This document shows positions 1 through 7,351 of a DNA stretch of 7,417 nucleotides, piece after piece. Positions within the stretch are counted from its first letter, which is position 1, and the number at the start of each line of letters is the position of its first letter. Under the pieces are notes generated by a model, which made no database searches, was not told the DNA's origin, and was given only the letters and a program-made list of their open reading frames with translations. The translations under genes were made by a program, and so were the position numbers. Source of the stretch: Propionibacteriaceae bacterium (GTDB taxonomy: Bacteria > Actinomycetota > Actinomycetes > Propionibacteriales > Propionibacteriaceae); contig DMIX01000003.1 in the NCBI GenBank assembly GCA_003451975.1, positions 1 through 7,417 of the forward strand, read 5' to 3'.

Positions 1-3000
1 CTCCCACGCCGACGCCGACGGATACTCCCTCCCCCGTGGAGCCCGGTGCAGACACGCCGATTCTGCAGATCACCGAGGTTGCGCCGAACACGGCCAATGT
101 CAACGGCTCCGATGGTTATGAGTTCATCGAGGTCTACAACTCCACGAACACCCCGATCAACTTCTGCGACTACACCCTCGCCTACCTCTACCCCAATGCC
201 GACTTGACCAACAGTTCGGTGGCGCTGTGGGCGACGACGCCGTCCGATCCGGTGATTCAACCCGGTGGCACCCTGGTGGTGTGGGTCAAGAACAGCGCCA
301 ACGGCTCGCTCACCGCCACAGATTTCGACAACTACTACGGCACCTCGCTACAGACCGGCACCCAGCTGGTGGAGACCGCCACCGGCGGCATGTCGAACTC
401 CGGGGCGCGCGGTCTGCAGATCCAGACCAACACCGGAATCGTCATCGACAAGGCCTATTACAACCTCGCCGTGCTCACCGGCGGTTCGTCCGAGGCCTCC
501 GCGGTGACCGGCTTCCACTTCGCATCGGCCGCCGACGGCGGTCTGACTCAGGTCCCACTCGGTGCCCGCGGGTTCACCCCCGGCTCGGTCAGCACCGACC
601 AGGTGCCGGCCGACCTGACGACACCCACCGCCGACACCATTGCCCCGGTGCTCACCGACCTGACCGGCAGCCCCGATCTGGCCGCCGACGCCGGCGACCT
701 GGCACTCGGGGTCTCGGTCGTCGATGATCTCGTCGCTGTCGGAGACGGCCTCGGACAGGTCAAGACCGTCACGCTGACGACCTCCGACAATGTGAACACC
801 GAACCGGTGGTGGCAAACCTCGTGCTCGGATCACCCGGACAGTACAGCTCGACGATCACCTCGGTGGACCTCATCGGAAAGGCCTGGCTGGACTACACCT
901 TCACCGTCAGCGACGGCACCCACACCGCCACCCTGGGGCCGATCCGCACCACGATCAACGCCACTGCCGCCGACCCCGTCCGGCTCAACCTGACCGATCA
1001 GCAGTACCTGTCGGGCGACACCCGCATCGCGGGCACCGCGGCCGCGGGTACCGACGGGCTCTCGGTGACGTTGGACGGGCAGCCGCTCACCGAGCTCACC
1101 CCCGCCGTCGAGTCGGCGCCCACCCTGGCCATCGACGTGACCGCCACCGACACCTTCTTCGAAAACGGCATCGTGCTGGGCAGCGGCAAAGCCCTGCCGA
1201 GCACCGGTGATGCCTTCCCCGACAATGTGCTCACCGTCTTCAAGGACGGCACCTACGCCAACACCAGCACCATCACCGCCGCCGTCCCCGTCACGGCCAT
1301 GACCAAAGGCGAGGCCGTGACGGTCTCGGTGGTCTCGGGCACCAAGGCCTGGCCTCGACCCGACGGCACGGAGAATAACGACGACTTCAAGTTCAGCAAC
1401 GCCCGTCTGGTTCTCCCCGACGGACGGGCACTGCGTCCCTCGGCGTGTGCAACCGCGCTGGAGCCCGCAGCAGTCGCCGGAACCGCACCCACGAGCGTGA
1501 CCTGTGCGGCTGCCACCGCATTGGTCGCGATGGGCGACAGCTCCACCACGCCGGTCTACTACGACCTGACCTTCACCATTCCCGACGGCGCCTTCAACTC
1601 GCTGGCGCAGACCTGGCACACCACCGACGCTCCCGACGGCACCCACACCGTCACCGCGACCTCGGGCAGCGACACCGTCGCCCGCACCGTGACCGTCGAC
1701 AACACCGCACCACAGATCACCAGTGATCTGGCCTCCGGCACGGTGCGCGGTGTGATCACCGTGGCCGCGACCGCCGCCGACCCGAAGGCCGGCGACGTGG
1801 ACGGCTCCGGCGTAGCGTCGCTCGCCGCGACCCTCGACGGAAAGCCGATCGCCCTGCCCTACGCCACGTCATCGGTAGACCTGAGTGCGGGCGACCACAC
1901 GGTCGTCTTCACCGGGATCGACAACCAGGGCAACACCGCAACCAAGACCGTCGACTTCAGCACCGTTGATGAGCATCCGAGCATCACCGAGTCCAGCCCT
2001 GCCGAAGGCGACACCGTCACCGGAGACTCCGTGACTCTGACCGCCAAGGCCACCGGGGCCGACGGCGACAAACTACAGGTGGCTTTCAAACAGGGCTACC
2101 GGCTCACCACCGCCGACGGGGTGAGTGCTGCGTCCGGGGTGACCAACGACACCGCCAGCACCGATCGCAGTCAGGCCCAAGCCCTCTCCGCCGCCGACCT
2201 GGCCACGGTGGCGACCACTGACGGCGTAGACGCCTCGATCGCCTCGTCCACCGAGTTCCCCTACCAGTTGTTCACCGTGGCTGTCCCGGCAGATGCCGGT
2301 GCCGGCTACACAGTGCACCTGAACTGGAAGGGCTCGGCCAACAGCGACGCCCGGGTGGTCATGTCAGTGCTCAACACCACCACCAATAGCTGGGAACAGG
2401 TGGACCGCTACCTGACGACCGGGACGAAGCCCACCGACTTCACTCTGGACGGCATGATCGCAGCAGCCGACCATGTGAACGCCGAGGGTGCAGTGACGGT
2501 GTTGATCCAGCATTCAGCGGGCTACACCTCGATCGGAACCTCCACGCGGGAGTCCGCCGTCACCGACTACAACCCGGCGGCCACGCCGCGCAGCCAGTAC
2601 GACTTCACCCTCGGCTGGGAGACCGACACCCAGTACTACAACGCCAACTACGACCTGCGCAGCAGCGGCAAGGATTACTTCCGCAACCAGCTGGCGATCA
2701 ACAAGTTCCTGATCGCGCAGCGCGACAACCTGAATCTGCAATACGTCGTGCACACCGGTGATGTGGTCGACAAGTCCGATCCGAGTCTGTGGGAGTCCGG
2801 CGCAGCCACCGATGCGGTCGATGATCCCGACGGACACACCGGGCTGGCGTCCTGCCCCGGCATCGGCTGCACCGGCATGAACCAGTGGGCGAATGCTTCG
2901 GCGGCTTACAAGCTGTTCGACGATGCGAAACTGCCGTATTCGCTGCTGGCGGGCAACCACGATGTGGGCCACCTGGCGGAGGACTACTCCTTCATGAACC

Positions 3001-4658
3001 AGACCTTCCCGGTGAGCCGCTACTCGGCCAACCCGTGGTTCGGTGGGGCCTATGTGGATGCCGAGGGCCAGTTCCGAGGTCAGTACGACCTGATCTCGGC
3101 CAACGGTGTCGATCTGCTGGTGCTGGCCATGGGCTGGGGTGCCCAGCAGGCCGAGTACGACTGGATGAACTCGGTGATCGCGAAATACCCCGAACGCAAG
3201 GTGATCATCGACCTCCACGAGAACCTGCAGACCACCGGCGGCCGTGGACCGATCCCGACCGCGATCTTCAACCAGGTGGTGAAGCCCAACCCGAACGTCA
3301 TCATGGTGTTGTCGGGGCACTATCACGATGCCTACACCCGCACCGATGCGATCGACGACAATGGTGATGGCGTCGATGATCGCACCGTCTACAGCATGCT
3401 GTTCGACTACCAGGGTCTGCCCGAGGGCGGTGAAGGCTATCTGCGCCTGCTGCACTTCGACAACACCGGCGGTGCCGACGGCACCGGCCAGATCATCGTG
3501 CGTACGTACTCGCCGTCGCTGGATGACTTCGACTCCGACGCCGCCAGTCTGGCCGGACGCAGCCAGGAGTTCGCGATTCCGTACTCGGCCTTCGGCTTGA
3601 GTGCTCCAGAAAAGGCGCTGTCGACCGACTCCTTCAGCGCCGAGGTGCTGACGAATTCGGTGATCGGAGCAGTCTCCGAAGTCGATTCGCCGAGCACTGT
3701 TCAGACCACCTGGTCGAACCTCAGTGAGGGCAGCCACAGTTGGTACTTGGAGGTGAAGAACCGCTACGGCGGCATCACCTATTCGCCGATCACCACCTTC
3801 ACCACGAAGCCCGTCTCGGGACCGGTGGCCTTCGGTCAGGCCCCCGACCCGACCGTGTCCGGGGTGCCCCAAGTTGGTCAGACGCTGACCGCGCAGACCG
3901 GCGACTGGGAGCCGGTGGTCAACGGCATCCAATTCAGCTACCAGTGGGCGGCTGACGGCGTGGATCTGGACGACGCTACTGCGTCCACGCTGACCCTTCC
4001 GGCCAACCTGGTGGGAAAGCGGATCAGCGTGACCATCACCGCCACGCAGAACGGGTACCAGACGACCTCGCGGACCTCGGCGAAGACCTTCGCGGTCGCC
4101 GCCGGGGCGATCACCGCCGGCCCGGTCACGATTTCGGGAACAGCGCGCGTCGGATCGGTGCTTGCGGCTCGAACCTCCGGCTGGACGCCGAGCCAGGCGC
4201 AGCTGAGCTACCAGTGGCTTGCCAACGGCGCGGTGATCCCCGGCGCCACGAGCAGCAAGTTGGTGCTGAAGCCCAACCTGGTGGGCAAACGCCTCACCAT
4301 GAGAGTCAGTGCGTCCCTGGCCGGCTATAGCGCTACCAGCAGTCTCTCGGCACCGACCGCGAAAGTGGCGAAGGGCAGGATCAGCATTCGCTCGGTCACC
4401 ATCACCGGCGCAGCGAGGGTGGGTTCGAAGCTCAAGGCCAAGGTCAGCAGTGCGAGCCCCGCGGGGACGCATCGCAGCTACCGCTGGTATGCCAATGGTC
4501 AGGCGATCGCCAAGTCCAACAAGGCCGGCATCACACTCACCTACCGGCAGTGGGGCAAGAAGATCAGCGTGGTCGTCACGCTGACCAAGTCCGGCTACCA
4601 GACGCAGAAGAAGACAGCTCGACTGAAGCACAAGGTGGCGGCCCCGCGGCGCCGCTGA
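1..4658 (+). CDS. Giant exported multidomain metallophosphoesterase (5' end outside window)
   Basis: The reading frame is open from the window edge (first full codon at base 3) and begins with a Thr-Pro repeat linker, so the true start is upstream; the GTG at 36 is internal. Residues are numbered here from that GTG, giving 1540 to the stop. Residues 8-140 resemble a lamin-tail domain (ITEVAP, then EFIEVYN at 29-35). Residues 200-310 and 555-645 look like Ig-type beta-sandwiches. Residues 310-555 form a further beta-rich region with two cysteines (C471, C490). Residues 650-850 are a beta-rich region leading into a calcineurin-like phosphoesterase domain at about 857-1190. An FN3-like half domain (1195-1257) and three basic repeats follow. 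The linker, Ig-like modules, scarcity of cysteine (five visible) and Thr/Ser/Asp richness imply secretion, but the signal peptide is not visible. There is no LPxTG motif or terminal membrane helix. The substrate cannot be told; a phosphomonoester, phosphodiester or nucleotide is possible. Family is confident, biological role is not. Confidence 0.9.
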   Translation, partial: PTPTPTDTPSPVEPGADTPILQITEVAPNTANVNGSDGYEFIEVYNSTNTPINFCDYTLAYLYPNADLTNSSVALWATTPSDPVIQPGGTLVVWVKNSANGSLTATDFDNYYGTSLQTGTQLVETATGGMSNSGARGLQIQTNTGIVIDKAYYNLAVLTGGSSEASAVTGFHFASAADGGLTQVPLGARGFTPGSVSTDQVPADLTTPTADTIAPVLTDLTGSPDLAADAGDLALGVSVVDDLVAVGDGLGQVKTVTLTTSDNVNTEPVVANLVLGSPGQYSSTITSVDLIGKAWLDYTFTVSDGTHTATLGPIRTTINATAADPVRLNLTDQQYLSGDTRIAGTAAAGTDGLSVTLDGQPLTELTPAVESAPTLAIDVTATDTFFENGIVLGSGKALPSTGDAFPDNVLTVFKDGTYANTSTITAAVPVTAMTKGEAVTVSVVSGTKAWPRPDGTENNDDFKFSNARLVLPDGRALRPSACATALEPAAVAGTAPTSVTCAAATALVAMGDSSTTPVYYDLTFTIPDGAFNSLAQTWHTTDAPDGTHTVTATSGSDTVARTVTVDNTAPQITSDLASGTVRGVITVAATAADPKAGDVDGSGVASLAATLDGKPIALPYATSSVDLSAGDHTVVFTGIDNQGNTATKTVDFSTVDEHPSITESSPAEGDTVTGDSVTLTAKATGADGDKLQVAFKQGYRLTTADGVSAASGVTNDTASTDRSQAQALSAADLATVATTDGVDASIASSTEFPYQLFTVAVPADAGAGYTVHLNWKGSANSDARVVMSVLNTTTNSWEQVDRYLTTGTKPTDFTLDGMIAAADHVNAEGAVTVLIQHSAGYTSIGTSTRESAVTDYNPAATPRSQYDFTLGWETDTQYYNANYDLRSSGKDYFRNQLAINKFLIAQRDNLNLQYVVHTGDVVDKSDPSLWESGAATDAVDDPDGHTGLASCPGIGCTGMNQWANASAAYKLFDDAKLPYSLLAGNHDVGHLAEDYSFMNQTFPVSRYSANPWFGGAYVDAEGQFRGQYDLISANGVDLLVLAMGWGAQQAEYDWMNSVIAKYPERKVIIDLHENLQTTGGRGPIPTAIFNQVVKPNPNVIMVLSGHYHDAYTRTDAIDDNGDGVDDRTVYSMLFDYQGLPEGGEGYLRLLHFDNTGGADGTGQIIVRTYSPSLDDFDSDAASLAGRSQEFAIPYSAFGLSAPEKALSTDSFSAEVLTNSVIGAVSEVDSPSTVQTTWSNLSEGSHSWYLEVKNRYGGITYSPITTFTTKPVSGPVAFGQAPDPTVSGVPQVGQTLTAQTGDWEPVVNGIQFSYQWAADGVDLDDATASTLTLPANLVGKRISVTITATQNGYQTTSRTSAKTFAVAAGAITAGPVTISGTARVGSVLAARTSGWTPSQAQLSYQWLANGAVIPGATSSKLVLKPNLVGKRLTMRVSASLAGYSATSSLSAPTAKVAKGRISIRSVTITGAARVGSKLKAKVSSASPAGTHRSYRWYANGQAIAKSNKAGITLTYRQWGKKISVVVTLTKSGYQTQKKTARLKHKVAAPRRR
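2604..3605 (+). other. Calcineurin-like phosphoesterase catalytic domain within the giant protein
   Basis: The five metal-binding blocks of the calcineurin-like superfamily occur in order. Block 1 is D864-T-Q866 (DxQ instead of the usual DxH). Block 2 is G908-D909-x-x-D912, preceded by H906-T. Block 3 is G973-N974-H975-D976. Block 4 is H1061 in IIDLHEN. Block 5 is G1094-H1095-Y-H1097. By family knowledge these hold two divalent metals and hydrolyse phosphoesters; activity here is inferred because nearly all ligands are present. Between blocks 2 and 3 lies an insert with C940 and C945, which might form a small disulfide loop outside the cell. Shortly after block 5, residues 1107-1115 read as a DxNxDGxxD loop, typical of calcium sites. 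Domain limits are approximate. Confidence 0.85.
3819..4640 (+). repeat. Three tandem ~90-residue C-terminal repeats of the phosphoesterase
   Basis: Three Ig-like units share a VG(Q/S) start, an SYxW core, a (V/W)GK(R/K) turn and a GY near the end. The SYxW motifs begin at residues 1301, 1391 and 1481, the VGK/WGK motifs at 1326, 1416 and 1506, and the GY motifs at 1340, 1430 and 1520, so the period is exactly 90 residues. Units 1 and 2 still share short identical DNA, such as CCAACCTGGTGGG at 4003 and 4273, 270 bases apart. The third unit is more diverged (SYRW, WGKK). Such repeats are common at the ends of secreted actinobacterial proteins and are thought to bind the cell wall or extend the protein; that role is inferred here. 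Confidence 0.85.
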
Positions 4659-4659
4659 A

Positions 4660-4689
4660 GCCGAGGCCGGCTCAAGGCTCAACCTCGGC
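4660..4689. terminator. Possible shared hairpin between convergent genes
   Basis: GCCGAGG (4660-4666) pairs perfectly with CCTCGGC (4683-4689) around a 16-base loop. It lies directly after the stop of the phosphoesterase gene and overlaps the last codons of the RarD-type gene on the other strand. The position fits a bidirectional terminator for two converging transcripts. The stem is only 7 bp and neither side has a T-run, so a conventional intrinsic terminator is not well supported. Confidence 0.35.
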
Positions 4690-5601
4690 CACGATCGCCG
4701 GTCCCCGGCTGGCCCTCACACTATCCACGGTGAGGATCACCAGGGCCACCCACACCAGGGCGAATCCGGCCCAGCGTGACGGCGGCATCGCCTCGTGGTT
4801 GAACCAGACGCCGAAGGCGAACTGCAGGGTCGGGGTGACGTATTGGATCAGCCCGATCATGGTCAGCGGGATTCGGCGGGCCGCTGCGGCAAAGAGCAGC
4901 AACGGGATCGCGGTGACCAGACCCGCTGAGATCAGGCCGACGGTCAGCCACGGCCCGTGACTGGTCAGGTTGCTTTCGCCACTGACCTGCAGCCAGACCA
5001 GCCACGCCAACGCGACCGGGGCCAACACGGTGGTCTCCACAGTGAGCCCCACCAGTGGCGAGACGTGGCCGCCCATCTGCTTTTTCAACAGGCCATAGGT
5101 GCCGAAGGTGAACGCCAGGCTCAGCGCCACCCACGGAATCTGGCCGTAGCCGATGGCGAGCACCACTACGGCGAGCGTCCCGACACCGACGGCCACCTTC
5201 TGGGCGGTGCGCAGACTCTCCTTGAGGACGACGACGGCCAGCCCCACAGTGACCAGCGGATTGATGAAGTAGCCCAGAGCGGCATCGACGACATGGTCGT
5301 TCAGCACGCCCCACACGTAGATGGACCAGTTGACGGTGACCAAGAATCCGGCTGCGGTCAGGCCCCCGAAGAGCCGACGATTCGCCAGGACCTCGCGGAA
5401 GTGGCCGAGTTCGCCCCAGACGAGCATGCCCAAACCGCAGAAGATGAAGGTCCATAGCACCCGGTGCCCGATGATCTCGAAGGACCCGGCCGCCGACAGC
5501 AGTTTGAAGAAGAAGGGAAACGCCCCCCAGATCAGGTAGGCGGAGAAAGCCAGCACCAACCCGCGCCGATCCAGCGCCTCGCTTGCCGTGCTGCTATTCA
5601 C
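4672..5601 (-). CDS. rarD: RarD-type EamA-family permease
   Basis: A 309-residue integral membrane protein, close to the usual ~300 residues of RarD. It is almost wholly hydrophobic, with about ten predicted membrane helices, as in the drug/metabolite transporter superfamily. Recognisable RarD-like blocks are AYLIWGAFPFFFK (21-33), EIIGHRVLWT (42-51), NWSIYVWGV with the following DAALGYFINPL (91-116), and IGLIQYVTPTLQF (249-261). RarD was named in E. coli for a link to chloramphenicol sensitivity, but its natural substrate is unsettled, so only a small-molecule permease role can be stated. The start is GTG at 5601-5599, supported by an AGGG 7 bases upstream. The gene converges on the phosphoesterase gene. 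The next gene upstream on the same strand is 158 bases away across a strong hairpin element, so it probably has its own promoter. No clear -35/-10 pair was identified. Confidence 0.93.
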   Translation of the reverse strand: MNSSTASEALDRRGLVLAFSAYLIWGAFPFFFKLLSAAGSFEIIGHRVLWTFIFCGLGMLVWGELGHFREVLANRRLFGGLTAAGFLVTVNWSIYVWGVLNDHVVDAALGYFINPLVTVGLAVVVLKESLRTAQKVAVGVGTLAVVVLAIGYGQIPWVALSLAFTFGTYGLLKKQMGGHVSPLVGLTVETTVLAPVALAWLVWLQVSGESNLTSHGPWLTVGLISAGLVTAIPLLLFAAAARRIPLTMIGLIQYVTPTLQFAFGVWFNHEAMPPSRWAGFALVWVALVILTVDSVRASRGPAIVAEVEP

Positions 5602-5603
5602 CG

Positions 5604-5612
5604 CCTCACCCT
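5604..5612 (-). promoter_or_regulatory. Ribosome binding site for the RarD-type gene
   Basis: Read on the minus strand, AGGGTGAGG stands just before the GTG start. AGGG (5612-5609) is 7 bases from the start codon, good Shine-Dalgarno spacing, while the nearer GAGG is too close. It supports the GTG at 5601 over later starts: the first membrane helix begins soon after it, and no in-frame ATG precedes that helix. Confidence 0.6.
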
Positions 5613-5624
5613 AGTGCCAAAAGG

Positions 5625-5693
5625 ACTCTGCGCCCGAAAGAGGTCTTTGCGCCAGGAACTTCGAGCGCAGAGAGCACCTTTCGGGCGCAGAGT
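5625..5693. repeat. 69-base two-fold symmetric palindromic element
   Basis: The outer arms ACTCTGCGCCCGAAAG (5625-5640) and CTTTCGGGCGCAGAGT (5678-5693) are perfect 16-base inverted repeats. Inside, TCTTTGCGC (5644-5652) pairs with GCGCAGAGA (5665-5673), 9 bp with one T-G wobble, around a 12-base loop. The element contains four copies of a CTCTGCGC core (one as CTTTGCGC): two forward at 5626 and 5645, two reverse at 5665-5672 and 5685-5692, with 19-20 base spacing. On the minus strand the outer stem is followed by CCTTTTGG, so it could terminate the symporter operon. It could equally be a dispersed repetitive extragenic palindrome or a multi-site protein target. The structure is seen directly; its role is not known. 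Confidence 0.8.
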
Positions 5694-5759
5694 GTGAGAG
5701 CGGTGAGAGGACGGCCCCGCCAGGCTGAACCCGGGCTTGACGAGGCCGCCCTCAGTCGG

Positions 5760-7349
5760 TCAGTGGGCGATTGCCTCAGCAGCGCCCGCTCCGGTCATGG
5801 ACCGGACTTCCATCTCGGCCTGCAGGTCCGCGTCCGCAGGTTGCTTGGAAGTGACCGTCCCCACCACGCCGGCGATGATCGCCAACGGGAGAGCCACGAT
5901 GGTCGGGTTCGTCAGCGGGAACCAGGCCAGCGGGTTGTCCTTGGCAATGGCGGGGGAGAAAATGATCAACACTGTCGAGGAGATCAGGCCGGTGTAGATC
6001 GACCAGATAGAACCACGAGTGTTGAACTTCTTCCAGTACACGGTCATCAGGATGGACGGCAAGTTCGACGATGCCGCCACCGCGAAGGCCAGCGAGATCA
6101 AGAACGCGATGTTCTGACCATTGGCCAGGATGCCGCCACCGATAGCCACCACGCCGATGACGACCGCAGTGATGCGGGCCACCTTGACCTCTTGAGCCGG
6201 ATCGGCCTTGCCCTTCTTCAACACGGAGTTGTAGAAGTCGTGGGCGAAGGAGGCCGAGGCGGTGATGGTCAAACCAGCGACCACCGCGAGGATCGTCGCG
6301 AAGGCGATACCGGAGATGACGCCCAGCAGCAGCTCGCCACCCAGGGCGTAGGCCAGCAGCGGAGCTGCCGAGTTGGCCTTGCCGGGTGCCGCCATGATCG
6401 CGTCCATTCCGACCAGCGCGGTGGCTCCGAAACCGAGCACCAGGCTGAACAGGTAGAACAGGCCGATCAGAGCGATCGCCCACACCGCAGAGCGACGGGC
6501 TTCCTTGGCGGTGGGCACGGTGTAGAAGCGCATCAGCACGTGCGGCAGACCGGAGGTGCCCAGCACCAGCGCGATCGACAGCGAGATGAAGCTGAGCGGA
6601 TCCGAACCGTAGTGCGCCATCGGGCTGAGGATGCGTGCCGCATCCTCCCACTTCATCGCGGCCACCGTGTCTACGTTGTTCGGGTTGGACACCGCAGCGT
6701 TGAGCAACGAGTTGAAGTTGAAGCCGAATTTCGCCATCACCATGAAGGTCATGAACGCCGCGCCGATGATCAGCAGGGTCGCCTTGATCATCTGCACCCA
6801 GGTGGTGCCCTTCATGCCACCGATCAACACATAGGCGATCATGATGACGCCCACCACCGCGATCACCAGCGCCTGCTGGGTGGGGTCGGTGACGCCCAGC
6901 AGCAGTGCCACCAGGCCACCAGCCCCGGCCATCTGAGCCAGCAGGTACAGGAACGAAACCATCAGGGTCGACAGGGCCGCTGCGGTACGCACCGGACGTT
7001 GGTTCATGCGGAAGCTGAGCACATCGGCCATCGTGTACTGGCCGGTGTTGCGCAGCGGCTCGGCCACGAGGTACAACGCGATCAGCCAGGCCACGAAGAA
7101 GCCCAAGGCGTACAGCAGGCCGTCATAGCCGTAGATGGCGATGGCGCCGGTGACCCCCAGGAACGAGGCTGCCGACAGGTAGTCGCCGGTGATGGCCAGA
7201 CCGTTCTGCCGTCCGGAGAAGGACGCACCGCCGGTGTAGAACGAGCCGGCCTTCTTCTCGGAGTTTCGGGTGACGCCGATGACAACACCCAGCGTGACGA
7301 TGACGAAGATGCCGAAGATGGCAATGTTCAGTAGGGAGTTTCCAACCAT
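5760..7349 (-). CDS. mctC: Cation/monocarboxylate symporter (MctC/ActP type, SSS family)
   Basis: A 529-residue sodium:solute symporter family protein, expected to import acetate, propionate or pyruvate with a cation across the cytoplasmic membrane. About 13 hydrophobic segments run from residue 5 to 500, the usual fold and length. Diagnostic stretches are the start FYTGGASFSGRQNGLAITGDYLSAASFLG (37-65), AEPLRNTGQYTMADVLSFR (96-114), GGMKGTTWVQMIKA (177-190), GTSGLPHVLMRFYTVPTAKEAR (264-285), and TITASASFAHDFYN (361-374), whose Ser/Thr residues match the usual sodium-site helix. The C-terminal EMEVRSMTG resembles the tail of the Corynebacterium MctC-type carriers, so MctC is preferred over enterobacterial ActP, though substrate range is inferred. 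The ATG at 7349 is fixed by a strong AAGGAGG 7 bases upstream. The gene follows a DUF485-like gene by 2 bases, the standard operon partner. Confidence 0.93.
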   Translation of the reverse strand: MVGNSLLNIAIFGIFVIVTLGVVIGVTRNSEKKAGSFYTGGASFSGRQNGLAITGDYLSAASFLGVTGAIAIYGYDGLLYALGFFVAWLIALYLVAEPLRNTGQYTMADVLSFRMNQRPVRTAAALSTLMVSFLYLLAQMAGAGGLVALLLGVTDPTQQALVIAVVGVIMIAYVLIGGMKGTTWVQMIKATLLIIGAAFMTFMVMAKFGFNFNSLLNAAVSNPNNVDTVAAMKWEDAARILSPMAHYGSDPLSFISLSIALVLGTSGLPHVLMRFYTVPTAKEARRSAVWAIALIGLFYLFSLVLGFGATALVGMDAIMAAPGKANSAAPLLAYALGGELLLGVISGIAFATILAVVAGLTITASASFAHDFYNSVLKKGKADPAQEVKVARITAVVIGVVAIGGGILANGQNIAFLISLAFAVAASSNLPSILMTVYWKKFNTRGSIWSIYTGLISSTVLIIFSPAIAKDNPLAWFPLTNPTIVALPLAIIAGVVGTVTSKQPADADLQAEMEVRSMTGAGAAEAIAH

Positions 7350-7351
7350 GT

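Noticed and set aside
36..38. GTG as the true start of the phosphoesterase gene
   Set aside because: The frame continues upstream to the window edge as a Thr-Pro linker, there is no Shine-Dalgarno before the GTG, and no signal peptide follows it.
4536..4658. Sortase or membrane anchor at the end of the phosphoesterase
   Set aside because: There is no LPxTG-like motif and no hydrophobic helix near the C-terminus; only a basic repeat and a PRRR tail are present.
2514..4682. 722-codon open frame on the minus strand opposite the phosphoesterase gene
   Set aside because: Its translation is Arg/Gly/His/Val-rich without recognisable domains, and it lies entirely opposite a frame with clear motifs and repeats. 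Long antisense frames are expected in GC-rich DNA.
5625..5693. CRISPR-like or insertion-sequence end interpretation of the palindrome
   Set aside because: The units are inverted rather than uniformly direct, spacers are too short for CRISPR, and there is no transposase gene or target duplication nearby.
5712..5748. Second weak hairpin after the symporter stop (CGGCC with GGCCG)
   Set aside because: Only 5 bp plus 2 more across a mismatch, with a long loop and no T-run; such pairings arise by chance in GC-rich sequence. The remainder of the gap 5694-5759 shows nothing else.
5583..7334. 583-codon open frame on the plus strand opposite the symporter gene
   Set aside because: The product is extremely Gln/Arg/His/Asp-rich, the typical mirror of a hydrophobic membrane protein read on the other strand, and it runs through the palindromic intergenic element.
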